Source: Companilactobacillus halodurans
GTDB taxonomy: Bacteria > Bacillota > Bacilli > Lactobacillales > Lactobacillaceae
Assembly (NCBI RefSeq): GCF_009600985.1
Contig: NZ_VDFP01000013.1
Location: 1-64,000 of the forward strand
DNA: 64,000 bases
Direction: 5' to 3'
In this document: piece after piece, positions 43,637 to 53,152 of the stretch
How the letters are laid out: the number at the start of each line of letters is the position of its first letter
How positions within the stretch are numbered: the first letter of the stretch is position 1
The notes under the pieces: model-generated
What the model was told of the DNA's origin: nothing
The model's database searches: none
Seen by the model: only the letters and a program-made list of their open reading frames with translations
Program-made: the position numbers and the translations under genes

Positions 43637-45865
43637 ATGAAACGTCGGATTATTAGTATTCTATTTTTTACCATAGCGATATTATTAGCAATTAGGATTG
43701 GAGAGATTCCAACTTTAGCTACCGAACAGACTGATGCTTTGAGTGAGGCTCAAGCTGGTTTAAGTTCTGCTCCTGAAAATTTGGGATTGAATAGTACACA
43801 ATTTACTGTTGGTGATTTTTCTAATTATAACGGGGCCAAAAATAATGCCTTATTGGAAACTTCAACTATGCACACGACTGGAAGTACTTATGATCCTTTG
43901 CGGGCAATTCGGATGACCTATTATAAGAACGAACAAGGTGCCATTTGGTCAAATGTTGACGGCGGGAATTATGTTAATATCAATCAAAAACAGACTTTAT
44001 CTCTTTGGATGTATTTCGGTGCTGTCAAGCATAAAACTGCAAATGCCAGCTTTGGGGATGGTATGGCTTTTGTCTTGCAAAATCCCGCTAATGGAGTAGG
44101 TTCCTTCGCGCATAATGGCAATTCGATTGGTACCGGTGAGACATTAGGCGTCTGGGGAATTGACACGGATACAAGTGTTAAAGATCCTGCAACAATTGCC
44201 GCAACAGCCATTCCCAATAGTTGGGCACTCGAGTTTGACACCCATGCTAATAATAATGAAACGACAAACGATGGCTTTGATGAAGGTATTGATGGACAAC
44301 ATATCGCCTATGCAAATCCTTCTAGCCCAGATACTTATAAAGAAAATTCATATGGCTTTTTAAACCTTAATCATTATTTCTCCATGAATCATGCCAATGT
44401 CCAAAATGTTGATTTACATGATGGATCTTGGCATCATGTGACTATTTCGTGGAATCCTAATACTTACAAAATCACTTATAAATTCAATGATAAAAATGTC
44501 GATGGTTCAAAAGGTACGAACCCAATAGAGGTTACAACTGATAAGATTCAGGCCACTGAATTTGGTGGTCATGATGCCCTAAGCACTGGAAAATTACAAT
44601 GGGGTTTTACTGCAACTAATGGTGAGGCCTATGAACCTAATCTGATAGCCTTTGAATCAATTCCTTCTTCAGTTGAAGCTGAAGTAACTTCAGATATTAA
44701 TGATGAGACGCAGAATAAATTGATTCAAACTGACACTAATGATAAAAACGTTAGTTCTGGCGATAAATTGGCTATCAATTACCATCTGAAGTACGATAGC
44801 GGAAATGATAAGTGGAAAAATGATGTGGCTACTTTGCAATTGCCAAGTGATGTTACCTATATCAATGGCAATCAAGAGATTGGTTATATTACTTACGACG
44901 ACGGTAGCGACGAACCTATCTATGCCAGTGAATTAGATACATCCACTAATACTTTGACGCATACGATTGGAAAAGATTTATCCAGCAGCGCACCAACGAA
45001 GGCAACTATTACGATTTACGGTATCGCAAATGATGTTACCGCTAACACTAAGGTAGCTTCACAACGTTCTAAGTTTGAAAGCGACAATTTGATTACGAAT
45101 GCCGATACGCCTGAATTCACTATCAAAAAAGTCAAACCAATCAATCTTAGTTTGACTCAAAATAATATATCAGTGGGAAATGACCAAGATGCCGGTATTT
45201 TAGGTAACGTTACGTACACCGATCAAAGTACCGTCGATAATTCACAAGTTACGGTTCATGCAAAGTTGAATGGAACAAATTTAGACGATTTCTTGTTGAG
45301 TGATAGTACTAATTTGAATAATGCGACAAGTGGCAGTTTAAACTTCAAGATTCCTTCTGCTGAATTGACTAAAGAAACCAATACTTTGGAAGTTTACGTT
45401 GAGGACAGCGATGATAATCAGTCGACCACTTCAACGGTCATTATCACTAAAAAGGGAGGTTTAGCCTTAGCTGTTGATGATTATTCTTTCGGCAGCATCA
45501 ACCAGGTGACAGCTTCTTCGTTGATTCCTCGAAAAGGCGTTTGGAACATTTTGGTAAAAGATAGTCGTAAAAATGGTACGAAGGATGCTTGGAATTTATC
45601 CGCTCAAACTTCGGGACTATATTCTGGCAGCAAGCCTTTCAAGGGAAATATCGTTTTTAAAAAATCTAATGGAATTGAAAATCTTTTGACTGACCAAGGT
45701 AAAATACCAATTGCCAATGGCTATAAAACCCAAGATGGTGAGCAGACGACTAATGTTGGCCGTTCGTGGAATGATTCGGAAGGTCTGATGTTAAAAACTA
45801 ATGGCGTCAATGCAGTTGGTCAATACTCTGGTGAAATGAACTGGACTTTGTCAGATTCCGTATAA
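43637..45865 (+). CDS. Secreted L-type lectin-like and WxL-domain surface protein
   Basis: 742 residues, paralogue of the protein at 34941. The true start is ATG 43637 (GAGGGG upstream), giving a good signal peptide MKRRIISILFFTIAILLAIR. Lectin-like domain (about 50-330; GAIWSNVDGG, GDGMAFVLQN, WALEFDTHANN, WHHVTISW), two linker domains, and a WxL domain with WNLSAQTSGL and final MNWTLSDSV, both WxL motifs intact. Surface glycan binding is inferred from the fold. The WxL domain binds the cell wall non-covalently. No csc cluster partners are present in the window. Confidence 0.85.
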   Translation: MKRRIISILFFTIAILLAIRIGEIPTLATEQTDALSEAQAGLSSAPENLGLNSTQFTVGDFSNYNGAKNNALLETSTMHTTGSTYDPLRAIRMTYYKNEQGAIWSNVDGGNYVNINQKQTLSLWMYFGAVKHKTANASFGDGMAFVLQNPANGVGSFAHNGNSIGTGETLGVWGIDTDTSVKDPATIAATAIPNSWALEFDTHANNNETTNDGFDEGIDGQHIAYANPSSPDTYKENSYGFLNLNHYFSMNHANVQNVDLHDGSWHHVTISWNPNTYKITYKFNDKNVDGSKGTNPIEVTTDKIQATEFGGHDALSTGKLQWGFTATNGEAYEPNLIAFESIPSSVEAEVTSDINDETQNKLIQTDTNDKNVSSGDKLAINYHLKYDSGNDKWKNDVATLQLPSDVTYINGNQEIGYITYDDGSDEPIYASELDTSTNTLTHTIGKDLSSSAPTKATITIYGIANDVTANTKVASQRSKFESDNLITNADTPEFTIKKVKPINLSLTQNNISVGNDQDAGILGNVTYTDQSTVDNSQVTVHAKLNGTNLDDFLLSDSTNLNNATSGSLNFKIPSAELTKETNTLEVYVEDSDDNQSTTSTVIITKKGGLALAVDDYSFGSINQVTASSLIPRKGVWNILVKDSRKNGTKDAWNLSAQTSGLYSGSKPFKGNIVFKKSNGIENLLTDQGKIPIANGYKTQDGEQTTNVGRSWNDSEGLMLKTNGVNAVGQYSGEMNWTLSDSV

Positions 45866-45872
45866 AACAAAA

Positions 45873-45921
45873 AAAAGCTTGAAAACATAGCATATGAGGG
45901 CTTACGTTTTCAGGCTTTTTC
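45873..45921 (+). terminator. Terminator after second WxL gene
   Basis: AAAAAAGCTTGAAAAC and GTTTTCAGGCTTTTT arms with a loop of about 18 bases. Confidence 0.75.
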
Positions 45922-45982
45922 CGTTGAAAGGGTAATACTACTAGTATTTTTGATTTGAAGCAATTGTTTTGCTCAAATTCGA

Positions 45983-47146
45983 TTAAGACTTGGCAGCAAT
46001 AATTTTATTTAATTTTAAGTTGATTACTAAAGCAGCAATAGCAAAAATTGAACTACCAATGCCAACAGGTGACAATCCCCAATTGCCGACGATGACAGAG
46101 CCGACCGCTGATCCTAGTGAAATCCCAATATTTGAGAAGACGGGATTGAGTGAAGATGCTAAAGTTACAGCTTGTGGATAAGAATCCTTAGCCGTGTTTA
46201 AAAAGTGAATCTGGATAGGCGAGTTGATGAGATACATGATTACGCCGACCATCAACAAATTGATAATGCCAAGATACTTGTTTTGAATAAAGAATGGCAA
46301 AATCAAGAAGACGACGATTTCAAATAAGTAAACTTTAGGCATAATTTTCAAACCGCCGTGATCAGAAATCCGTCCTGATAGTTGGTTGCTGATAAGTGAA
46401 GTCACACCGAAAATAACTAAGAATACTGATAAGCTCTTAGCTGGAAATCCGAGAGTGCCATACATTGGTTGCAAGTATGTGTAAGTTACATAAATTGCCG
46501 ACATAGCGAAGAATGGCAATAAGATTCCAAAGGAAATCCTCGAATCCTTGAGTAATTCAAATTGACTGCGCAAAGGACTAGTTTGTCCCTTGAAGTCTTT
46601 TGGCAAAGAAACCATCATCAAAATTAATGTAATGATGCTGACGCCAGTAATCAAGAAAAAAGTAACTCTCCAATCAAAGACTGAACTGATAGCCGTACTC
46701 AAAGGTACTCCGATAACTGAGGCAATACTGAAGCCGGAGAAAATCCATGATACGACGAATCCCTGTTTTTCCTTAGGTGCGATTACGCTGGAAAAAGTCA
46801 TGGATAAAGAAATAATAGCACCAGCCACTGAAGCGGAAATCACTCTTGAAATTACCAGAATAGGATAATTTGAAGCAAAACCGCTGAGCGTGTTTCCGAA
46901 AATAAAGATAATCGTTAAAACTATAAGAGAATAGTAGCGATTAAAATTACCAATCAGAGAAGTTATGATTGGAGTACTAATAGCATAAATAATCCCGAAG
47001 GCAGTTACTAGTAGACCAACATTTGCGATTGAAACATGATAGGTTTGGGAGATATTTGAAAGAATCCCCATAACTAAAAATTCATTATTACCTAGAATAA
47101 ATGAAAGTAAAACTAGGATAATTGTTTGAGCTTTAAAGTTACGCAT
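45983..47146 (-). CDS. Major facilitator superfamily transporter
   Basis: 387 residues with twelve predicted membrane helices. Conserved MFS features: the GRISDHGG cytoplasmic loop (about 255) and SRVISASVAGAIISL in helix 4. It resembles DHA1-type drug:proton antiporters (AraJ/PbuE group). Substrate unknown. Monocistronic on the minus strand. Confidence 0.83.
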   Translation of the reverse strand: MRNFKAQTIILVLLSFILGNNEFLVMGILSNISQTYHVSIANVGLLVTAFGIIYAISTPIITSLIGNFNRYYSLIVLTIIFIFGNTLSGFASNYPILVISRVISASVAGAIISLSMTFSSVIAPKEKQGFVVSWIFSGFSIASVIGVPLSTAISSVFDWRVTFFLITGVSIITLILMMVSLPKDFKGQTSPLRSQFELLKDSRISFGILLPFFAMSAIYVTYTYLQPMYGTLGFPAKSLSVFLVIFGVTSLISNQLSGRISDHGGLKIMPKVYLFEIVVFLILPFFIQNKYLGIINLLMVGVIMYLINSPIQIHFLNTAKDSYPQAVTLASSLNPVFSNIGISLGSAVGSVIVGNWGLSPVGIGSSIFAIAALVINLKLNKIIAAKS

Positions 47147-47266
47147 AGTTTGCCCGCTTTCCGAGAAATTTAATCCCCTTATTTTTTTATAAAATGCTTT
47201 ATGGCTAAATATTAGCCAATAAGCAAACGAGAACTAATATATCATCAGACAACGACCCAAGTCAAA

Positions 47267-47313
47267 GAAAAAAGTCCTGCTGAAATTTTTAATAATTCCA
47301 GCAGGACTTTTAA
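47267..47313 (-). terminator. Terminator of the Bax-inhibitor-1 gene (minus strand)
   Basis: AAAAAGTCCTGCTG and CAGCAGGACTTTTT arms flank a loop of about 17 bases just after the minus-strand stop codon. Confidence 0.8.
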
Positions 47314-47318
47314 ATTTT

Positions 47319-48017
47319 CTAATTGCTATCGCCAAACAATTGCAAGATACTCAAGAACAAGTTAATGAAGTCAAGTACGAGGTTGACTGAAGCAAACAAG
47401 GCAATAGCGCCAAGACTTTCAGAACCAGCATTGTTTTGATAAATCCGTTTGATATTTTGTGAATCAAAAGCAATGTAGAACAAGAAGATAATGATGATTG
47501 CGGCACTGATAAACATCATCAATGGAGCACTCTTAAATAAGAAAATATTTAAAGCTTCAACAACGATAATTGAAATAAGTCCAATCATCAAAGTTCTGCG
47601 CCACTTCGTTAAATCCTTTTTCATTGTGAAACCAACTACTGCGGAAACCACGAAGATAGCTGATGTCACGGTTAATGTTTGAATAATACTCTTAGCAGAA
47701 TAAATGTAAAAGATTGGTACACCGATAAACGATAGGGCAAACAAGAATCCTAAATAACTAATAAAAGTTAAGAAGTATGATCTTGCTGCGAATCTTCCAC
47801 ATAAACTAATGAAGGCGATTGGCACACCAATCATTAAAATCATCGAAATAATTCGGTGATTTGCCATGCCTTGGAATAAGGCCATCGAAAGGCCAGTATT
47901 CTTGGCAATTGCTTGGGCGCAAATCATCCAAAAGGCAATTCCTAACCCAGTGTAAAGATAAACTAGGGAAGTGAACTTAGCCAAACCTGCAGATTTTACT
48001 TTATCTATAGATTGCAT
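47319..48017 (-). CDS. Bax inhibitor-1 (YccA/YetJ) family membrane protein
   Basis: 232 residues with seven membrane helices of the TMBIM/BI-1 family. The last helix contains NLVLDFINLFLSILQLFG, with the conserved Asp that in YetJ forms part of a pH-dependent calcium leak. Position: cytoplasmic membrane. AGGAGG ribosome site. Divergent from the alpha-galactosidase, without obvious functional link. Confidence 0.87.
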   Translation of the reverse strand: MQSIDKVKSAGLAKFTSLVYLYTGLGIAFWMICAQAIAKNTGLSMALFQGMANHRIISMILMIGVPIAFISLCGRFAARSYFLTFISYLGFLFALSFIGVPIFYIYSAKSIIQTLTVTSAIFVVSAVVGFTMKKDLTKWRRTLMIGLISIIVVEALNIFLFKSAPLMMFISAAIIIIFLFYIAFDSQNIKRIYQNNAGSESLGAIALFASVNLVLDFINLFLSILQLFGDSN

Positions 48018-48143
48018 TTATATTCCTCCTCATTTTAATATCTAACATTTATTGTACAATATAATAACATTTCTCGCCTAATCTTTACCATTAAACGTTT
48101 TTTAGTTTATCATCGAAGTGTAACAGAAAGGAGTATCGTATTG

Positions 48144-50330
48144 ATGACAATTCTAGTTGATAAGAAGAAAAAACTTTTTACGTTGCAAACTAAGAACACT
48201 ACTTATCAAATGAAAGTAGGAAAATTTGATCATCTTTATCACATTTATTATGGGAAGAGAATTGACCATCAAGATTTATCGTATCTAATGTATAACGGAC
48301 CATCGCATTATGTACCGTACCCTCACGAAGCCAAAAACAGAGTTGGCTCATTGACCTTGTTATCTCAAGAATATCCAACAGTCGGTACTGGCGATTTAGG
48401 TAGCGTTGCCTTAGACTTGGAAAATTACGACGGTACTCGAGTTGTTGATTTGAAATATAAGAACATCGAAGTAATCAATGGTAAATATAGTCTTGAAAAA
48501 TTACCAACATTTTATGCTAATAATGGCGAAGCTCAAACTTTAAAAATTACTTTAGTCGATGATTTGACTGGCATCGAAGTTGAATTGTTCTATGGCGTCT
48601 TCGGCAATAACGACGTTATTACTAGAGCGGCAAGAATGAGCAATTTAGGCAAGAAACCAATCAAGATTCACAAGATGCAATCAATGTCTTTGGATTTAAT
48701 TTTTGGACAGTACGATTTAGTCCACTTTCATGGACGTTGGGGTGCTGAACGTAATTATGAACGTTTGCCACTATCGCATAATGTAACAAGTTTTGGTTCT
48801 AATTACGGAGTTTCTAGCTCAAAAGAAAATCCCGGGTTCTTGTTGGTTGGCAAGAACACTAATGAAACTGACGGTTATTGCTACGGTTTTAATTTGGTTT
48901 ATAGTGGAAACTTTCGGGCCACTGCTGAACAAGGAGCTTTGGGGCAAAGTCGTGTCACTTTAGGCTTAGGCGATGACCAATTTTCATGGAAATTAGAGCC
49001 GGGTGAACTATTCGAAAGTCCAGAAGCTGTCATGAGTTTCTCAGGTTATGGGATGACGAACTTATCGCATAATTTCCACGATGTTATTCGTAATAACCTC
49101 TGTCGCAGCAAGTATGAAAAAGCTAGACGGCCAGTTTTAGTCAACAACTGGGAAGCTACTGAATTTGATTTCACTGGCAAGAAGCTTTTGCAGATTGCTA
49201 AGGCTGCTAAAGGTATCGGCGCTGACTTGTTCGTAATGGATGACGGCTGGTTCGGCAATCGTTACGATGATAATCGAGCTTTGGGCGACTGGTTCGTCAA
49301 TGAAAAGAAGCTTGGTTGCAGTCTCAATGAATTAGTTAAGAAGATAAACGCTATGGGGCTCGACTTTGGTATGTGGTTCGAACCGGAAATGATCAGTGAA
49401 GATAGTGAACTCTATCGTCACCACCCAGATTGGGCTTTGAACTTCCCACAACGTAAAGCCTTGTTGGACCGGAATCAACTAGTCCTCGACCTGTCTAGAG
49501 AGGAAGTTCGTGATTACTTATTCGAACGTATCTCAGCTGTTTTGGACAGCGCCAATGTTAGCTATATCAAGTGGGATATGAATCGTCCCATCACTGATTG
49601 GTACTCAAAGAACTTGACTAAGGGCCGTCAAGGCGAATTGCAACACCGTTATATCCTTGGCTTGTACGAATTGTTCGGTCGAGTAACGAGAAAGTACCCT
49701 GACGTTTTGATTGAAGGCTGTTCAGCTGGCGGTGCTAGATTTGATTTAGGGATGTTATCATATGAACCACAAATTTGGACATCTGATAACACTGATCCAA
49801 TCAATCGTCTTGGCATCCAATACGGAACTAGTTTCTTCTATCCAGTTTCTGCCATGGGTTCACATATTTCCGACAGTCCTAATCAACAAAACGGTCGTGT
49901 AACGCCATTTTCAACTCGGGCAGCTGTAGCGATGTGTGGAACCTTCGGCTATGAATTGGACATCACTAAATTTAGCGACGAGCAAAAAGAACAAGCTAAG
50001 AAATACACCAAACTTTATAAGAAAGTCCAAGACATGACGTGTAATGGGGATTATTATCGTTTAGCTAGTCCATTTGACCGCTCAAATGATTTAGTCGCTT
50101 GGCAAGTCGTCTCTAAAGATAAGTCGGAGAGTTTCTTGACTGTTGTAGTCACGAATGTTGTCGCCAATGCTTCATTTGTCTACGTTCAATTACGGGGACT
50201 CGAGGCATCTGACAATTATGAAGTTAATGGAGAAATTTATTCTGGAGCAGCCTTGATGAATGCTGGCTTGAAGTTAGGTCGGTTCAAGGGTGATTATCCT
50301 TCACAACAAATCTATATTAAAGAAGTTTAA
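48144..50330 (+). CDS. melA: Alpha-galactosidase, GH36
   Basis: 728 residues, typical of Lactobacillus MelA (about 730). It hydrolyses terminal alpha-1,6-galactose from raffinose, stachyose and melibiose, in the cytoplasm. Nucleophile Asp478 in YIKWDMNR; acid/base Asp548 in WTSDNTDP, positions matching characterised lactobacillus GH36 enzymes. DDGWFGNR near 364 and CSAGGARFD are further family blocks. ATG 48144 or the preceding TTG 48141 are both possible; GGAG lies 7-10 bases upstream. No raffinose transporter gene is adjacent. Terminator at 50366-50403. Confidence 0.93.
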   Translation: MTILVDKKKKLFTLQTKNTTYQMKVGKFDHLYHIYYGKRIDHQDLSYLMYNGPSHYVPYPHEAKNRVGSLTLLSQEYPTVGTGDLGSVALDLENYDGTRVVDLKYKNIEVINGKYSLEKLPTFYANNGEAQTLKITLVDDLTGIEVELFYGVFGNNDVITRAARMSNLGKKPIKIHKMQSMSLDLIFGQYDLVHFHGRWGAERNYERLPLSHNVTSFGSNYGVSSSKENPGFLLVGKNTNETDGYCYGFNLVYSGNFRATAEQGALGQSRVTLGLGDDQFSWKLEPGELFESPEAVMSFSGYGMTNLSHNFHDVIRNNLCRSKYEKARRPVLVNNWEATEFDFTGKKLLQIAKAAKGIGADLFVMDDGWFGNRYDDNRALGDWFVNEKKLGCSLNELVKKINAMGLDFGMWFEPEMISEDSELYRHHPDWALNFPQRKALLDRNQLVLDLSREEVRDYLFERISAVLDSANVSYIKWDMNRPITDWYSKNLTKGRQGELQHRYILGLYELFGRVTRKYPDVLIEGCSAGGARFDLGMLSYEPQIWTSDNTDPINRLGIQYGTSFFYPVSAMGSHISDSPNQQNGRVTPFSTRAAVAMCGTFGYELDITKFSDEQKEQAKKYTKLYKKVQDMTCNGDYYRLASPFDRSNDLVAWQVVSKDKSESFLTVVVTNVVANASFVYVQLRGLEASDNYEVNGEIYSGAALMNAGLKLGRFKGDYPSQQIYIKEV

Positions 50331-50365
50331 ATTTGAAGATAGCTGGACCACAGTTGTTCAGCGAA

Positions 50366-50403
50366 TAGATCTAGCAGTCAATTCTGATGCTAGGTCTATT
50401 TTT
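50366..50403 (+). terminator. Terminator after alpha-galactosidase
   Basis: ATAGATCTAGCA with TGCTAGGTCTAT, then six T. Confidence 0.8.
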
Positions 50404-50499
50404 TACCACTTGGGATTTTAGTTTGACCGCTTAGGCAAATAAGCTATACAGAGTTACTGGAATGTGGTGTAATACTTTTAACGAAAGGTGGCGTTGGTC

Positions 50500-50952
50500 G
50501 TGAAAATCAGGTTGGATATTTCTGCAGGATATCCCGAAAAAGAAATAGTTATCAAAGCTAATAAAAAAGATGCTGAAGTGGATGAAATAGTTAATACTTT
50601 GCAAAATATCGCGAGTAAATTCAATCAGCTGACTGGATTTATTGGTGAGACAGCTTATTCTTTGGAATTAAAGGATATTCTGTTCTTTGAAACCAATGAT
50701 CGTAATGTTTATGCGCACACGATCGACAATGCCTTTTTGATTCACTATCGTTTGTACGAATTGGAGGAGAACCTGCCAGATAACTTTTTGCGAGTTTCAA
50801 AATCTTCTATTTTAAATGTAGATGAAATCTTGTCCTTAACCAGTTCAGTGACTGGGAATCTGATACATTTTAAAAATACGTACAAGACGCTTTATGTTTC
50901 GCGAAGATTTTTAAAAAATTTGAAAAATAAATTAAATCGAAAGAGGGTTTAA
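50500..50952 (+). CDS. LytTR-domain DNA-binding regulator without receiver domain
   Basis: 151 residues from a GTG start (AAAGGTGG nine bases upstream; an in-frame GTG at 50488 overlaps that site). Residues 1-55 form a short alpha/beta N-terminal part; residues 60-150 are a LytTR domain (LELKDILFFETNDRNVYAHT, FLRVSKSSILNVDEI, YVSRRFLKNLKNKL). No phospho-acceptor domain is present, so signalling probably goes through the partner membrane protein encoded two bases downstream. LytTR-plus-membrane-inhibitor pairs are known as LytTR regulatory systems. Confidence 0.85.
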   Translation: MKIRLDISAGYPEKEIVIKANKKDAEVDEIVNTLQNIASKFNQLTGFIGETAYSLELKDILFFETNDRNVYAHTIDNAFLIHYRLYELEENLPDNFLRVSKSSILNVDEILSLTSSVTGNLIHFKNTYKTLYVSRRFLKNLKNKLNRKRV

Positions 50953-50954
50953 AG

Positions 50955-51689
50955 ATGAGAAATAGAAGTCGAATCTTTTGGGGTTTATTTCTACTAGTAA
51001 GTGCAGCTATTTTAATCGTCAGCCAGTTGCATTTATTGACCTACACATTTACTTTTTGGACGATTGTCGCAACCATTATTTTGGTAGCGTTCTTGATTAA
51101 GAGTCTGACGTATTTTTCCGTTTCTGGAACAGTCTTCTCCCTAGCGTTTTTAGCAATTCTTTATGCTAAACCATTAGGAATCGCTAGTTTGAGTGCTTGG
51201 ACGATTCTTGGTGCCGCATTACTGATTTCAATTGGATTGTCGCTGATTTTTCGCCCTTTTTTAGCTAGGCACCGCCCCTGGATGAAAAAAATTTATAAGT
51301 ATAAATATCAATGGAACGGCAAAGGTGATTTTAACTCCGATGTAAAAACAGTCGATGACCCCGATGTTGAAGTGGATGTCAAAATGGGCAATAGCACGCG
51401 ATATGTGGAATCAAATGACTTTAAGAGTGCTGATATCAATGTCGAAATGGGCAACGCTAAAATTTATTTTGAACACGTCAACGTCCAAGATACAGCAGTT
51501 ATCAACGTCAACGTTTCCTTAGGTGCAGCCGAGTTATACGTACCGCGTGATTGGAATATCATCAATGGACTGGATAATAATTTGAGCAATATCTCCGAAA
51601 ATGGTGTTAGAAAAGTTGATGTTGATAGTCCTAATGTTACTGTGCAGGGATTGGTTTCCTTGGCTAATTTGAAGATTACTTATATTTAA
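50955..51689 (+). CDS. LiaF-like membrane protein
   Basis: 244 residues. Four to five membrane helices in the first about 105 residues, then a cytoplasmic or surface beta-helix-like domain resembling the cell-wall-active-antibiotics-response (LiaF/YvqF C-terminal) domain: repeated strands VEVDVKMGNSTRYV, INVEMGNAKIYFEHV, INVNVSLGAAELYVP. LiaF proteins restrain a two-component system on cell-envelope stress; here the partner would be the LytTR protein, which is two bases upstream. Ribosome site AAGAGGG within the end of that gene. Confidence 0.82.
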   Translation: MRNRSRIFWGLFLLVSAAILIVSQLHLLTYTFTFWTIVATIILVAFLIKSLTYFSVSGTVFSLAFLAILYAKPLGIASLSAWTILGAALLISIGLSLIFRPFLARHRPWMKKIYKYKYQWNGKGDFNSDVKTVDDPDVEVDVKMGNSTRYVESNDFKSADINVEMGNAKIYFEHVNVQDTAVINVNVSLGAAELYVPRDWNIINGLDNNLSNISENGVRKVDVDSPNVTVQGLVSLANLKITYI

Positions 51690-51846
51690 TGGTAGGAAAT
51701 TTCCTCTTTGATGTCCCTTTTGAGATATTTTAGGGGAATTTTTAAATTTATAATTGCTAGATTTTGTTGCTAGTTTTTTTAGAATAATAGATAATTCATT
51801 TATCATCAAACTATTCAAAAACATCTAGTAAAGGAAAATAAGTCAG

Positions 51847-52983
51847 ATGGAAATGTTGGAACCTATCAATACAGATTACAGTTATGGCCATTTAACGAAA
51901 GTTCAAAGAGCAGAGATTATTAAGAAGTTAACAGAATCTCAAAAACAAACTATTGAACAATATAAGAGATATAAAGTTAATTCGATGTTACTGAATCAAT
52001 TCAATAAAACAGGAACAGAATGGAAATTTTTAGAAGAAAAGATTAATTGGAACTTTAACCAATCTAATCCAAATGAATCTAATTTACATTGTTCATGTGG
52101 ACGAGGAGTTAAATATCTCTATGTTTGCAAGTCAAAAAACAATCAAGAAATAAAGTGTTTTGGTAAAAACCATTTAGAACAAGAAGCTGGCATTGGATCA
52201 AATGTGTTGCAAGATATAAGGAAAGAAAAGCATAAAATTGATCGTGGTTTAGATGAAATATTGATTCGAGTTGATGGAGATGTATTCTTTCCCACAGAAC
52301 CATATGAGTTTCTTAAAAAGAATAGAATGTTGGATATTCTTTTTTCAAAAGAAAGGATGGAATATCTGAAAGAATTTAGTCGTGAAGGATTGCCTATTTA
52401 TCGCGAAGATGAGAACAAGATGATTAAAGAGTTTAATCGAATTCTAGAAAAAGTTAAGGAACAAAAGCATCAAAAGTGGTTAAAGACTACTGAAGGTATT
52501 CAATATTTAAAAGAACAGGTAATTAAGAAAAAATATAATGAAGAACAAGAAATAATACGAATAGAACGCCAGAAAATATGGTTAAATAATAATGATTGGT
52601 TTAACGAGCAAAAAAAATTTGAAAGAAAATCAGATAATAAAGAAACAACAATATTCACACTAAAAAAACGAACTATCGATAATGCAAAAGTGACATTTAA
52701 CCAGGTACTTATCCATCATAATGACGTAACTGAAAAATATTGTATTGAAAGTAATTGTGATATGGATGCTTTGATTATTAATGGAATGTTTGATGGTGGA
52801 TCCGTTACTAATGGAAAAACGATTATTCCCCAAGAAACTGTGATTAGATTGTTAAAAATGCTCAATAAAAAATTTGAATATGATATAAATGGGCTTGAAA
52901 AAAGAGTCGATGAAATATATGGAATTTTAGAACATGAGGGTATTATTAAAAAAAGCAAAAATAGATTCATAGCAAATTACTAG
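51847..52983 (+). CDS. Uncharacterised protein with cysteine cluster and coiled-coil
   Basis: 378 residues, unrecognised. A Cys-rich patch (Cys82, Cys84, Cys94, Cys104 and His109) could bind zinc. Residues about 190-265 are very rich in Lys/Glu and form a probable coiled coil. The C-terminal 120 residues look like a separate alpha/beta domain. Low G+C (AAA, ATA, TTA codons) compared with neighbours suggests acquired DNA, and a clean terminator isolates it on the 3' side. The ribosome site before the ATG is weak. Confidence 0.65.
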   Translation: MEMLEPINTDYSYGHLTKVQRAEIIKKLTESQKQTIEQYKRYKVNSMLLNQFNKTGTEWKFLEEKINWNFNQSNPNESNLHCSCGRGVKYLYVCKSKNNQEIKCFGKNHLEQEAGIGSNVLQDIRKEKHKIDRGLDEILIRVDGDVFFPTEPYEFLKKNRMLDILFSKERMEYLKEFSREGLPIYREDENKMIKEFNRILEKVKEQKHQKWLKTTEGIQYLKEQVIKKKYNEEQEIIRIERQKIWLNNNDWFNEQKKFERKSDNKETTIFTLKKRTIDNAKVTFNQVLIHHNDVTEKYCIESNCDMDALIINGMFDGGSVTNGKTIIPQETVIRLLKMLNKKFEYDINGLEKRVDEIYGILEHEGIIKKSKNRFIANY

Positions 52984-53044
52984 AGATTTTTGAAAGAATA
53001 TATACTAATGAAAATGGTTCTAAACGACAGAAAATAAAATTGCA

Positions 53045-53087
53045 AAAAAAGGCATGATTCAGATTGAACACCTGAATCATGCCTTTA
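53045..53087 (+). terminator. Terminator between convergent genes
   Basis: AAAAGGCATGATTCAG pairs with CTGAATCATGCCTTTAAA. Both strands can use it. Confidence 0.85.
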
Positions 53088-53152
53088 AATTTAAAAGCCT
53101 ATATTGTTAGGAGATAACATATTATCTATTGTTTTTTTGAAAACATTAAATT

